Of a DNA stretch of 64,000 nt, positions 24,990-38,500 are shown in pieces. The DNA comes from Brugia malayi (lineage: Eukaryota; Nematoda; Chromadorea; Rhabditida; Onchocercidae). The DNA is taken from NCBI RefSeq assembly GCF_000002995.4, contig NW_025062476.1, positions 796,501 through 860,500 on the forward strand. The letters are read 5' to 3'. Below the pieces are notes generated by a model. That model was not told the origin of the DNA. It made no database searches and saw only the letters and a program-made list of their open reading frames with translations. The position numbers and the translations under genes were made by a program. Within the stretch, counting starts at the first letter, position 1. Each line of letters starts with the position of its first letter.

Positions 24990-27900
24990 ACTGAAATACA
25001 CGAACAGTTGATCTAAAACAAGCTTCAGTTAGCAGAAGTACGTAAAATTCATGCAATAAGAATAAGTAACTGACAAGAGAATACGAACAAGCAAAATGCA
25101 TGCAATAACAATATGAAACAAAATGAAGAACACAATTAGTTAAAGGACGTAAAATACATGCATTAATAAGAAATGCTAAACAAAAGCATGCAGTTAGTCA
25201 AACCGTATAAAATACATGCAGTTAGTTACATAAATTTAGGCATTAGTAATAAGTAACAAACAATAGCATGCAGATAGTCAAACCGTATAAAATTCATGCA
25301 GTTAGTCAAACCGTATAAAATTCATGCAGTTAGTTACATAAATTTATGCATTAGTAATAAGTAACAAACAATAGCATGCAGTTAGTTAAATTACATAAAA
25401 TTTATACATTAGTAATAAGTGCAAACAATAGCATGCAGTTAGTCAAACCGTATAAAATTCATGCAGTTAGTTAAATTACATAAAATTTATACATTAGTAA
25501 TAAGTAACAAACAATAGCATGCAGTTAGTTAAATTACATAAAATTTATACATTAGTAATAAGTAACAAACATTAGCATGCAGTTAGTTAAATTACATAAA
25601 ATTTATGCATTAGTTAGTCAAACCGTATAAAATTCATGCAGTTAGTTAAATTACATAAAATTTATGCATTAGTAATAAGTAACAAACAATAGCATGCAGT
25701 TAGTCAAACCGTATAAAATTCATGCAGTTAGTTACATAAATTTATGCATTAGTAATAAGTAACAAACAATAGCATGCAGTTAGTCAAACCGTATAAAATT
25801 CATGCAGTTAGTTAAATTACATAAAATTTATACATTAGTAATAAGTAACAAACATTAGCATGCAGTTAGTCAAACCGTATAAAATTCATGCAGTTAGTTA
25901 CATAAATTTATGCATTAGTAATAAGTAACAAACAATAGCATGCAGTAAGTCAAACCGTATAAAATGCAGTTAGTCAAACCGTATAAAATTCATGCAGTTA
26001 GTTAAATCACATAAATTTATATATTAGTAATAAGTGCAAACAATAGCATGCAGTTAGTCAAACCGTATGAAATTCATGCAGTTAGTTACAGAAATTTATG
26101 CATTAGTAATAAGTAACAAACAATAGCATGTTAGTTAAATTACATAAAATTTATACATTAGTAATAAGTGCAAACAATAGCATGCAGTTAGTCAAACCGT
26201 ATAAAATTAATGCAGTTAGTTAAATTGCATAAAATTTATGCATTAGTAATAAGTAACAAACAATAGTATGCAGTTAGTTAAACCGTATAAAATTCATGCA
26301 GTTAGTTACATAAATTTATGCATTAGTAATAAGTAACAAACAATAGCATGCAGTTAGTCAAACCGTATAAAATTCATGCAGTTAGTTAAATCACATAAAT
26401 TTATACATTAGTAATAAGTAACAAACAATAGCATGCAGTTAGTTAAATTACATAAAATTTATAAATTAGTAATAAGTAACAAACATTAGCATGCAGTTAG
26501 TTAAATTACATAAAATTTATGCATTAGTTAGTCAAACCGTATAAAATGCAGTTAGTCAAACCGTATAAAATTCATGCAGTTAGTTACAGAAATTTATGCA
26601 TTAGTAATAAGTAACAAACAATAGCATGTTAGTTAAATTACATAAAATTTATACATTAGTAATAAGTGCAAACAATAGCATGCAGTTAGTCAAACCGTAT
26701 AAAATTTATGCAGTTAGTTAAATTGCATAAAATTTATACATTAGTAATAAGTAACAAACAATAGTATGCAGTTAGTTAAACCGTATAAAATTCATGCAGT
26801 TAGTTACATAAATTTATGCATTAGTAATAAGTAACAAACAATAGCATGCAGTTAGTTAAATTACATAAAATTTATAAATTAGTAATAAGTAACAAACATT
26901 AGCATGCAGTTAGTTAAATTACATAAAATTTATGCATTAGTTAGTCAAACCGTATAAAATTCATGCAGTTAGTTAAATTGCATAAAATTTATACATTAGT
27001 AATAAGTAACAAACATTAGCATGCAGTTAGTCAAACCGTATAAAATTCATGCAGTTAGTTACATAAATTTATGCATTAGTAATAAGTAACAAACAATAGC
27101 ATGCAGTAAGTCAAACCGTATAAAATGCAGTTAGTCAAACCGTATAAAATTCATGCAGTTAGTTAAATCACATAAATTTATATATTAGTAATAAGTGCAA
27201 ACAATAGCATGCAGTTAGTCAAACCGTATGAAATTCATGCAGTTAGTTACAGAAATTTATGCATTAGTAATAAGTAACAAACAATAGCATGTTAGTTAAA
27301 TTACATAAAATTTATACATTAGTAATAAGTAACAAACAATAGCATGCAGTTAGTCAAACCGTATAAAATTCATGCAGTTAGTTAAACTGCATAAAATTTA
27401 TACATTAGTAATAAGTAACAAACATTAGCATGCAGTTAGTTAAATTACATAAAATTTATGCATTAGTAAAAACTAACAAACAATAGCATGCAGTTAGTCA
27501 AACCGTATAAAATTCATGCAGTTAGTTAAATTGCATAAAATTTATACATTAGTAATAAGTAACAAACAATAGTATGCAGTTAGTTAAACCGTATAAAATT
27601 CATGCAGTTAGTTACATAAATTTATGCAATAGTAATAAGTAACAAACAATAGCATGCAGTTAGTCAAACCGTATAAAATTCATGCAGTTAGTTAAATTAC
27701 ATAAAATTTATGCATTAGTAATAAGTAACAAACATTAGCATGCAGTTAGTCAAACCGTATAAAATTCATGCAGTTAGTTACATAAATTTATGCATTAGTA
27801 ATAAGTAACAAACAATAGCATGCAGTAAGTCAAACCGTATAAAATGCAGTTAGTCAAACCGTATAAAATTCATGCAGTTAGTTAAATCACATAAATTTAT

Positions 27901-30900
27901 ATATTAGTAATAAGTGCAAACAATAGCATGCAGTTAGTCAAACCGTATGAAATTCATGCAGTTAGTTACAGAAATTTATGCATTAGTAATAAGTAACAAA
28001 CAATAGCATGTTAGTTAAATTACATAAAATTTATACATTAGTAATAAGTGCAAACAATAGCATGCAGTTAGTCAAACCGTATAAAATTAATGCAGTTAGT
28101 TAAATTGCATAAAATTTATGCATTAGTAATAAGTAACAAACAATAGTATGCAGTTAGTTAAACCGTATAAAATTCATGCAGTTAGTTACATAAATTTATG
28201 CATTAGTAATAAGTAACAAACAATAGCATGCAGTTACTCAAACCGTATAAAATTCATGCAGTTAGTTAAATCACATAAATTTATACATTAGTAATAAGTA
28301 ACAAACAATAGCATGCAGTTAGTTAAATTACATAAAATTTATAAATTAGTAATAAGTAACAAACATTAGCATGCAGTTAGTTAAATTACATAAAATTTAT
28401 GCATTAGTTAGTCAAACCGTATAAAATGCAGTTAGTCAAACCGTATAAAATTCATGCAGTTAGTTACAGAAATTTATGCATTAGTAATAAGTAACAAACA
28501 ATAGCATGTTAGTTAAATTACATAAAATTTATACATTAGTAATAAGTGCAAACAATAGCATGCAGTTAGTCAAACCGTATAAAATTTATGCAGTTAGTTA
28601 AATTGCATAAAATTTATACATTAGTAATAAGTAACAAACAATAGTATGCAGTTAGTTAAACCGTATAAAATTCATGCAGTTAGTTACATAAATTTATGCA
28701 TTAGTAATAAGTAACAAACAATAGCATGCAGTTAGTTAAATTACATAAAATTTATAAATTAGTAATAAGTAACAAACATTAGCATGCAGTTAGTTAAATT
28801 ACATAAAATTTATGCATTAGTTAGTCAAACCGTATAAAATGCAGTTAGTCAAACCGTATAAAATCTATGCAGTTAGTTAAATTGCATAAAATTTATGCAT
28901 TAGTAATAAGTAACAAACAATAGCATGCAGTTAGTCAAACCGTATAAAATTCATGCAGTTAGTTAAACTGCATAAAATTTATACATTAGTAATAAGTAAC
29001 AAACATTAGCATGCAGTTAGTTAAATTACATAAAATTTATGCATTAGTAATAACTAACAAACAATAGCATGCAGTTAGTCAAACCGTATAAAATTCATGC
29101 AGTTAGTTAAATTGCATAAAATTTATGCATTAGTAATAAGTAACAAACAATAGCATGCAGTCAGTTACATAAATTTATGCATTAGTAATAAGTAACAAAC
29201 AATAGCATGCAGTTAGTTAAATTACATAAAATATATGCATTAGTAATAAGTAACAAACAATAGCATGCAGTTAGTCAAACCGTATAAAATTCATGCAGTT
29301 AGTTAAACTGCATAAAATTTATACATTAGTAATAAGTAACAAACATTAGCATGCAGTTAGTTAAATTACATAAAATTTATACATTAGTAATAAGTAACAA
29401 ACAATAGCATGCAGTTAGTGAAATTACATAAAATTTATACATTAGTAATAAGTGCAAACAATAGCATGCAGTTAGTCAAACCGTATAAAATTCATGCAGT
29501 TAATTACATAAATTTATGCATTAGTAATAAGTAACAAACAATAGCATGCAGTAAGTCAAACCGTATAAAATGCAGTTAGTCAAACCGTATAAAATACATG
29601 CAGTTAGTTACATAAATTTAGGCATTAGTAATAAGTAACAAACAATAGCATGCAGATAGTCAAACCGTATAAAATGCAGTTAGTCAAACCGTATAAAATA
29701 CATGCAGTTAGTTACATAAATTTAGGCATTAGTAATAAGTAACAAACAATAGCATGCAGATAGTCAAACCGTATAAAATTCATGCAGTTAGTCAAACCGT
29801 ATAAAATTCATGCAGTTAGTTACATAAATTTATGCATTAGTAATAAGTAACAAACAATAGCATGCAGTTAGTTAAATTACATAAAATTTATACATTAGTA
29901 ATAAGTGCAAACAATAGCATGCAGTTAGTCAAACCGTATAAAATTCATGCAGTTAGTTAAATTACATAAAATTTATACATTAGTAATAAGTAACAAACAA
30001 TAGCATGCAGTTAGTTAAATTACATAAAATTTATAAATTAGTTAGTCAAACCGTATAAAATGCAGTTAGTCAAACCGTATAAAATTTATGCAGTTAGCTA
30101 AATTGCATAAAATTAATGCATTAGTAATAAGTAACAAACAATAGCATGCAGTTAGTCAAACCGTATAAAATGCAGTTAGTCAAACCGTATAAAATTTATG
30201 CAGTTAGTTAAATTGCATAAATTTTATGCATTAGTAATAAGTAACAAACAATAGCATGCAGTCAGTTACATAAATTTATGCATTAGTAATAAGTAGCAAA
30301 TTTATGCAGTTAGTAAAACGTAAAAAATCATGCATTTAGTTAAACTGCATAAAATTTATACATTAGTAATAAGTAACAAACATTAGCATGCAGTTAGTCA
30401 AACCGTATAAAATTCATGCAGTTAGTTAAATTACATAAAATTTATACATTAGTAATAAGTAACAAACAATAGCATGCAGTTAGTTAAATTACATAAAATT
30501 TATGCATTAGTAATAAGTAACAAACAATAGCATGCAGTTAGTCAAACCGTATAAAATTCATGCAGTTAGTTACATAAATTTATGCATTAGTAATAAGTAA
30601 CAAACAATAGCATGCAGTTAGTCAAACCGTATAAAATTCATGCAGTTAGTTACATAAATTTATGCATTAGTAATAAGTAACAAACAATAGCATGCAGTAA
30701 GTCAAACCGTATAAAATGCAGTTAGTCAAACCGTATAAAATTCATGCAGTTAGTTACATAAATTTATGCATTAGTAATAAGTAACAAACAATAGCATGCA
30801 GATAGTCAAACCGTATAAAATTCATGCAGTTAGTCAAACCGTATAAAATACATGCAGTTAGTTACATAAATTTAGGCATTAGTAATAAGTAACAAACAAT

Positions 30901-31850
30901 AGCATGCAGTAAGTCAAACCGTATAAAATACATGCAGTTAGTTACATAAATTTAGGCATTAGTAATAAGTAACAAACAATAGCATGCAGATAGTCAAACC
31001 GTATAAAATTCATGCAGTTAGTCAAACCGTATAAAATTCATGCAGTTAGTTAAATTACATAAAATTTATACATTAGTAATAAGTAACAAACAATAGCATG
31101 CAGTTAGTTAAATTACATAAAATTTATGCATTAGTAAAAAGTAACAAACATTAGCATGCAGTTTTTCAAACCGTATAAAATTCATGCAGTTAGTTAAATT
31201 GCATAAAATTTATACATTAGTAATAAGTAACAAACATTAGCATGCAGTTAGTCAAACCGTATAAAATTCATGCAGTTAGTTAAATTACATAAAATTTATA
31301 CATTAGTAATAAGTAACAAACAATAGCATGCAGTTAGTTAAATTACATAAAATTTATAAATTAGTAATAAGTAACAAACATTAGCATGCAGTTAGTCAAA
31401 CCGTATAAAATTCATGCAGTTAGTTACATAAATTTATGCATTAGTAATAAGTAACAAACAATAGCATGCAGTAAGTCAAACCGTATAAAATGCAGTTAGT
31501 CAAACCGTATAAAATTCATGCAGTTAGTTAAATCACATAAATTTATACATTAGTAATAAGTAACAAACAATAGCATGCAGTTAGTTAAATTACATAAAAT
31601 TTATAAATTAGTAATAAGTAACAAACATTAGCATGCAGTAAGTTAAATTACATAAAATTTATGCATTAGTAATAAGTAACAAACATTTGCTTGCAGTTAG
31701 TCAAACCCTATGAAATTCATGCAGTTAGTTAAATCACATAAAATTTATGCATTAGCAATAAGTAACGAGCAAAGGCATGCAGTGACATGAAACACCTAAA
31801 ATTCATGCAATAAGTATAAATACTAAACTGCAAGATGCATTTAGTACAGG
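24990..31850. repeat. Complex tandem array of CATGCAGTTAGT-bearing units
   Basis: About 6.8 kb built from three related short modules: CAAACCGTATAAAATTCATG+CAGTTAGT, TAAATTACATAAAATTTATG+CATTAGT (or a shorter TACATAAATTTATGCATTAGT), and AATAAGTAACAAACAATAGC+ATGCAGTTAGT. They join into roughly 80-86-bp composite units with many order variants. A long-range duplication is visible: sequence from about 25.87 to 26.95 kb recurs 1,880 bp to the right (e.g. GTATAAAATTCATGCAG at 25981 and 27861) with almost no change. Both edges fade into degenerate, related copies (24.99-25.2 kb; 31.7-31.85 kb). No coding potential. Confidence 0.95.
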
Positions 31851-33670
31851 CAACTCAAAAATGCAGAAAGAATAAAGAAAAAGGAAACCGAATTTATCTA
31901 GTGCAAGCACTTCGAATATAATTTGAGAATAGTGTAAGTAAAATTAGCGAACAACATGTAGCAATTAAAAAATACTGAAATTCATACGGATATGAAATAA
32001 GCTTATATTAGTCAAAAATGCTATAAAGAAATAGGTGAATCTATCAAAAAGCATGCAGTTAGTGAAATTAAATATCCAGAAATGCAAGAAAGAAGGTACT
32101 CAAAGTTACATTTTAATTTAAAAACATGCAATTGATAATATGCAAAACCAGTGCGACCAAAAAATCCAGAAAATTGAAAATTTGTCTGCAAAAAAGATAA
32201 AAAAAGAAAAATTGAAAAATTCTAAAAAAATTTTTAAAACAGAATGAAAAGCTCAAAAATGAAAAAAATTATACAATATTCCTATAACAAAATGATCGGG
32301 ATAATTCAGAAAATGAAAAATGAAAACGAAATCAAAATTTGAATAAAGAGCGAAAATTATTTAAAATTAATTGGTGCAAAATATTAAAAAAGCAAAGCTT
32401 AAAAAAAGGCTCAAAAGGATAATTGAAGACAAAGAAAATTTTAAATTGAAAAAAAAAAAACCAGAATTCCAAAAACGCCATTATTCAAAAATTAAAAAGT
32501 TAAAACAACAAGTTCATTTTTTTGAAATATTTTGAAATTAATCTGAAAATTCAAAAACATAACAACTCATTCAAGTACTTCAAAATCAAGAATATTAAAA
32601 AGTTTAGTGAGTTTAAAATTTGCAAGTTTAAAATTTCATTGAAGAAATTTTAGCTCAGAGGAATGGTTCCTTACTTAAAATTATGCTTAATTTCCATTCA
32701 CTTAGTGCCAAGGAAATAAATAGGAAACAATAAATACTACTTAGTTACAAATTGAGTACCAACTCGTAACACGTGTAAAGAAATGAGCACAAAAAAAAAA
32801 AAAAATGAAAAAAAAAAAACTAAATAAATAAGATTACATAAATATTAAATAAGCACAGTCAGTGGAATTGCAACTAAATAACGAAAATGTTATTAAACAA
32901 TCAAACTACAATTGAAGTTGAAATATTAATGACTTAATTAGAACACGAGTTGGTACCCTATCTATGAAAAAATCTCCAGCAAAAAATAAATCTAAACAAC
33001 ATGAAAAAGTTTTAAAATCAAAATGGATGTAAAAATAAAATAATGTGAATAATAAGCTACTTGGAACATTAGGATTTCAACTAATGCTAGTTTCCCATGC
33101 GCCATTGAAATTAAAAAAACTAAAAAATGGGAAATGAATACAAATTAAAGCAAAAAATCCCCTTAGAAAATTTCAAATTTTGGCAAGAATTCATCAATGA
33201 TAACAATATACCTATATTATATTCATATCCACATTTAAAATAAAAATACTTCACCAACAACAAATGTTAATAAATCGTAGTTAAAAAAAAAACTGTTAAA
33301 AAAAAACAAACAAATAAACAAACAAACATCAAAAATTGTAAAGTAAAATATAAAAAAACAAAATATATTATGAGAACATTGAACATTGAACTTTAACAAA
33401 AAACAAAAAAAATATTAGTAAAAAGAGGCATAAAATTAATTAAAGCATATAATTAGTTAAACATTCAACAAGTTATTTGCCCAAATGAGGGCCACAAAAA
33501 TTTAAAATTAAAAGTAAGCAGTTGAATTCGAAATGGAATGAAAAACTTATTTTTCAAGTCCCGATCTTTCCAACTAATAGTGATAATATATACTATCCAA
33601 ATTGGTCTTCCAAAAATTTGCAAATCCCCACTTTCTTATTAAGCACATTTAGAATTCAACCGCACCACAA
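31851..33670. other. A-rich non-coding region right of the array
   Basis: Plus strand dominated by A and AAAAT/GAAAA words, with a relic of the array motif (GCATGCAGTTAGTGAAATT at about 32051). No splice-supported exon on either strand. Confidence 0.5.
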
Positions 33671-33890
33671 ACAATATTAGTTGAAAAAAAAAACTGCAAA
33701 AAAAACTTTTTTTTTGGTTTTTCTTTTTTTTTTAATTTTTTTTTGTTTTTTAATTATTTATTTTCTTTTTATTTTTGTTTTTTGTTATTTTTTTTATTTT
33801 TTTTTATTTTTATTTTTTTATTCTTTTTTATGTTACTTTATTTTCATTTTTTTTATTTTCTTTGTTTTTTTTTTTCATTTTTTATTTCAT
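33671..33890. repeat. Poly-T-rich low-complexity tract
   Basis: About 200 bp almost entirely of T runs broken by single A, C or G, immediately 3' (minus-strand sense) of the zinc-finger gene. The 114-codon open frame through it is a composition artefact (Phe/Leu/Ile only). Confidence 0.85.
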
Positions 33891-33993
33891 TTAAAACCTG
33901 CTAACCCGCTTGACTGGCTTCATTGGCTGGAGGGTGGGGAACTTTTTGGAACAGGCAGCGACAGGTTGACCGCATGGGGAATGCCAAAAGATG

Positions 33994-35514
33994 TTATTGG
34001 CCTGAAAGAGCGATTCAGTGATTAGGAAATTCTTTGTTTGTTATAAGTTGAATGTTTGTTTTCTATAATCATTCAAAGTTTCTTTTTTTCAAACTTTCTG
34101 ATTTTTACTTCATGAATTTTTCAAGCATTTCTCACCTGGAACGAAGAGGTGGTGGGTGTCCTCTTCTCTCCCCACAAGATTCAAACGGCGGCGTTTCACC
34201 TGTCGTTCTTTCATTACCGCTGCGCATGCCCTTGGGCACCAGTCAAGGGCATGCAGTTCCATGGCTGCAGTCTTCTGCTCAGCCGTAAAGTCGGGTGGCA
34301 GCAGAAGATAATGCCCACAACGGGCGCAGAAACCTATAATATGTATAGTTAATGAATTTGGTATTTTTTAGACCAAGCCAAATGTAAAACTAGGGAAATT
34401 GCTGTAAAGTACTTACCATTCTGCTTATGCATCCTCGAAGCATGGATGCGCCACCCTTTCAGCGTGTCAAACTGCCTGTTGCAGATGCCGCACACTGAAA
34501 ATAGAAAAATATTATTTTAAAATCAAAAAAAAATTTATTATAGACATTATCTATGGATATTTTGTCTTGGAATTCATTGAAAATGAAGTAAACCAAAATA
34601 CAGATACATGATTTACTTCGATGCTAAAATTAAAAATTTACCGATGCTGATAGTTCCCTCCGCTCGAAGCACCGTGTACTGCTCTGCCTGCGGCATTTCC
34701 AGCTCTCTCCGGAGCTGTTCCGGAAGGTCCCCTAGATCTGCGGGACGGAATGCTTCCGGTGTCGCCGCAGCCAACGTTGTATTTGTGGCTGGAACCGGGA
34801 CCTTAATCGTCCTTGATCTCCTGAAATAAATTTAAATTTAGCTAGATTTATCTGTTTCATGTGATTAGCAAAATTCATTGTTTGTTTTAATTTCTTTCCA
34901 GTGCATTAAATTAAAACTTACAGGACGATCTCTCGGACTGTTTCTTCCGGTTCGTTATCACCACTTGATTCCACCGGTGCCACCGACACCTCAGGATTTT
35001 CCTCGCTGTCTTCGGGCAGAGGAGCCCACTCTGCCTCTGCTAGCCATTCGGCTTCATCATCACTCTCCGGCAGAGGTGCCCACTCTGCTTCCTCTATATT
35101 GAATCCCGGCTCCTGAGGTGCCGGCCCCTCCTCCATTTTTTCTACTTCCATTTCTTGTTGGGCATTTTGCCCTTCATATTCCGCCAGTCTTCTTTCTGCC
35201 TCAGTCAAGCGGGCATTCAGCTGAAAACCGTACAATGATTATTTTTTCATTAATTTCAGTATTCGCAACATAAGTTTAGTAACATTTCTTATAATTTTCT
35301 TCTACCGTAATAAAGTACCAACACCAAGAATGAAGACCATAAATCAATTTATGAAAAACGAATGAATAAATAAAAAGAAAAATGAAATACTTACGTGCTG
35401 CGTCATATTAATAAATTCCTGTAATGTGTGTTGCATTACAGGTTCGTTCTCCAAATAACGGAGAACATCGAATATTCCCGGCATTGCCGGGCCTTCTTCA
35501 TTCGCAGCTAACAT
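33994..35514 (-). CDS. Acidic single C2H2 zinc-finger protein, unknown family
   Basis: Minus-strand exons: 35395-35514, 34922-35220, 34642-34820, 34417-34494, 34136-34333, 33994-34001; phases agree, giving about 293 residues. The N-terminus (MLAANEEGPAMPGIFDVLRY) is followed by a coiled/acidic region with a near repeat of EAEWAPLPE (EEAEWAPLPESDDEAEW, then AEAEWAPLPEDSEE). Exon 4 encodes one C2H2 finger (CGICNRQFDTLKGWRIHASR then MH). Exon 5 has a second Cys/His cluster (FCARCGHYLLLPPDF, HALDWCPRACAA) and a basic KRRR stretch. Base composition and codons are far more GC-rich than any neighbour. The final exon adds only Gln-stop; an alternative C-terminus using other splice sites is possible. 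The single finger resembles in spacing those of some retroelement N-termini, but no reverse transcriptase or integrase is nearby. Function unknown. Confidence 0.7.
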
Positions 35515-38500
35515 TATTCAACGAAATCTGAAATAAACCATAATTAGCCAAAGTTCATTAATTAAGCAAAATAATAACAATAATAGATATCACAGAAATG
35601 AATATTATAGGAAAATGGTTAAGTGCAAATATGTAAATACATCGAAGATCCCAGCAGTCGGTTTGGTCCTTACAGAGAGCTATTACTTGTGGGAGGTCTA
35701 ACATTATCTACACAGACTGTTAAGTAACATGACTATATGAGCAAGTAATCTATCTACGTGACTAAGTAATCTATATGAGTACTCTTCTATACAAAAGAAG
35801 AGCATTTCTCTCTCTCTCTTCTTCAGTATTCTTTTGGGGATAGATCGAGAATAGAATCACTCAATGTTTAAAGCATTTCTAACCTTTTCTTTTATTTATT
35901 GTTGATTTTTATTGATTTGTGTTCCGGCATATGAGAAGTAATATTCAAACATTGTTAAATTTGACTTTGGAAAGCTCCGAACAATTTCAAAAATAAGTTT
36001 CATTTATGATCTGCGCACTCGAAAATGATTCGTCCTGGATTTCGATTGCTTATTTTGGTTATTTTGATAAGTCTGTTATTACCAATTTTTTAAGACTAAT
36101 ATTGTTTCATTTTTTCATTTCTTAGATTAAATACATATTGCTGAAGGCAACTTGATTTACTTCTTAATCATTTGCTAATTATTAATCAAATAATTTGCCA
36201 TTTCTTAATCATTGCCATTGTTAATTGCTACTTTACCATTTAATATTATTGTAATTATGAGGAATATATTCTGTGCATTCATATTTCTTCTTTTCTTCTC
36301 AGTTTATGTCAATTTATTCAGTACAAATAATAATATAGTTTTGAATATATATAAATGTAACATATGCAACTTTCCGTCCCATGCAAACTGATGATCTTCA
36401 GTAGGGTACTGGGAAGGTGGAAGTATAAATGTATATATATATATATATATATAATTTAATAGCTATTCAAAATTTTTAAATTTCAGTTACTGGGATTTAT
36501 TTTTGTTAGCTGTACGTGAATGGATATGCTGTTAAGCTGCTATTATTAATTTGTGATCATTTGCATGGCTATTTTATGCAAATAATTTGTATCGTATACA
36601 AATCTTTCTACCTTATTTGTAGTGGTGATGAAAAGGCTAAAAGGGAAAACAATCATTAATTCAAATTTATATGAGATGTTTTTAAAATAAAAATTACCGA
36701 AAACAAGTAAGTTTTTTATTTTTAATTAGTGATATATCTTAATTTCATATTATTGACCTATCCAAAATTGCATTACTTGCACTTCTTTCAAATGCCTTTC
36801 TCTTCTTTTCTCTAATTAGGAAAATAGAGCTAGGAATAATGATGCTTACTACCTGCAAGTACATTTTACTACTATCGTTTTGTCTTATTTTTATTTTACT
36901 TAATTCTTAATTCAATTTATTTTTTTTATCTTCTTTTTTTGCAGATTAGTTGCGCTAATGGTTGTTTACTAAATACTGTACATTCTTCTTTTTTTTGTTC
37001 CAAGATTTAAATTTACAGAAATTTATTTAAATTTCATAAAGCACAAAAATGTTAATTACTTAGTAATTAGCTTACACTTCAGAAATCTGATGTCACCATA
37101 ACCATACCGCAACAAGCACTTATTTATTCTGAAAGTTCGCACATAAATCAAATTGATGAAATACGGTCGAAAAAATATATACACGCATTTCTTTGTCCAA
37201 ATTTTAACCTCAAAGTAAAAGTTGAAATTTCATGGAAAGTAAAAAAGTAAAATTGACTAGTAGTTAGAAGCAGAATGCATTTGACATTTCTTTTACTCAA
37301 ACGCTATTTACAATCTGGTCGCATGTAAAATATTAATTTATTCCATAAGTTTTCTGTAAGAGTTAATTGATTTTTCACCTGTTGACTCAGATTATATCAT
37401 GATGGACGGTGAAGTCACTTGAATTGAAGTCAAAATCGTCGTAAAATTTTTAAATGACCAAAATATATTCAGTATAATTTATTGTTAAAACTGTTCATTG
37501 TTGTTATAGTTATCAACAGCATTAATCTTTGTATTTTAATTATTTCATTTCACACCAAAAGATTAAGTGGAAATTTCGTTTGCAAAAAATCGAAATAAAC
37601 TTTAGCTGATCCTTTTACATTGAATGATATATGATATAAAACATAAAATATTTCAGATTTGCAAAAGTTTATGCAAAAGTTGTTGTGAGTGCATAAATAA
37701 TACATTGCTGAAGAAAGTTTCGCCTCATAGAAACTCTTATAGAAAAATCTTAAAATTGCATAATATCCTGAAAAAATCGAAAAGAGTGCACATAAAAGTA
37801 TTCAAAACATTAATTTGCATAAACTCATTTATCGTATTTCTTTCATATTTTTCCACCAAATCTTGCTTAATGTGCGCTGTTGACAACTGAGAAGCGCTAT
37901 TGGAATGTTTAAAATAAAACTGTTCGTTGGATCGGAAATAAAATTATCAAAACAACAAGAATGCATTGTTTGTAGTTCTCGATAAACGTTCCACACCTTG
38001 ATTTCACATAAATGTACTTATAGTTCAGATAGCTGAATTGATTAAATTTCCAAATCAAGAATATATAATAAATTTTTTGGTTAAAAAATTTCAATACATT
38101 TGAAGTGTATTTTTAAAATTGAAAATTGGATTTCAAAATGAAAAATGCTGGTGACAGTATGAAACATAAACTGTACTCCTTTTTAATTAATATTGAATCG
38201 GTTTATTGCTTTTTTCATTATTTCTGTGATTACTCATCGAGTTTTTGTAAGAAACTTTATCATATACGACGAAGGCTTTTACAAAAACTTTTCACGTATT
38301 ACCACAATGTCATTAATCATTAATACCTGATTAATTTAAAAAGAAAATAGATGTTTAAATCTAAGATTACTCATCTTTTTCTTTAGAGTACAAAGGTATA
38401 CCATTCAAGATGGACTGAAGCGTTAACTTTTAAAAAATTGATTTGTTACTTTTCTTTTCATTATCTAAAAAATTTAAGATATTATATTTTGCAATATAGG

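Noticed and set aside
24990..31850. CRISPR-like array
   Set aside because: There are no constant repeats with unique spacers; all modules are related to each other, and the context is eukaryotic.
33681..34025. 114-codon plus-strand frame
   Set aside because: Mostly Phe/Leu/Ile/Tyr from the poly-T tract; its non-T part is antisense to the 3' end of the zinc-finger gene.
34052..35102. Several plus-strand frames of 67-78 codons
   Set aside because: All are antisense to well-supported minus-strand exons of the zinc-finger gene.
37624..37890. 88-codon Cys/Lys-rich frame
   Set aside because: No motif, no splice context, no start-site acceptor; length is compatible with chance in AT-rich DNA.
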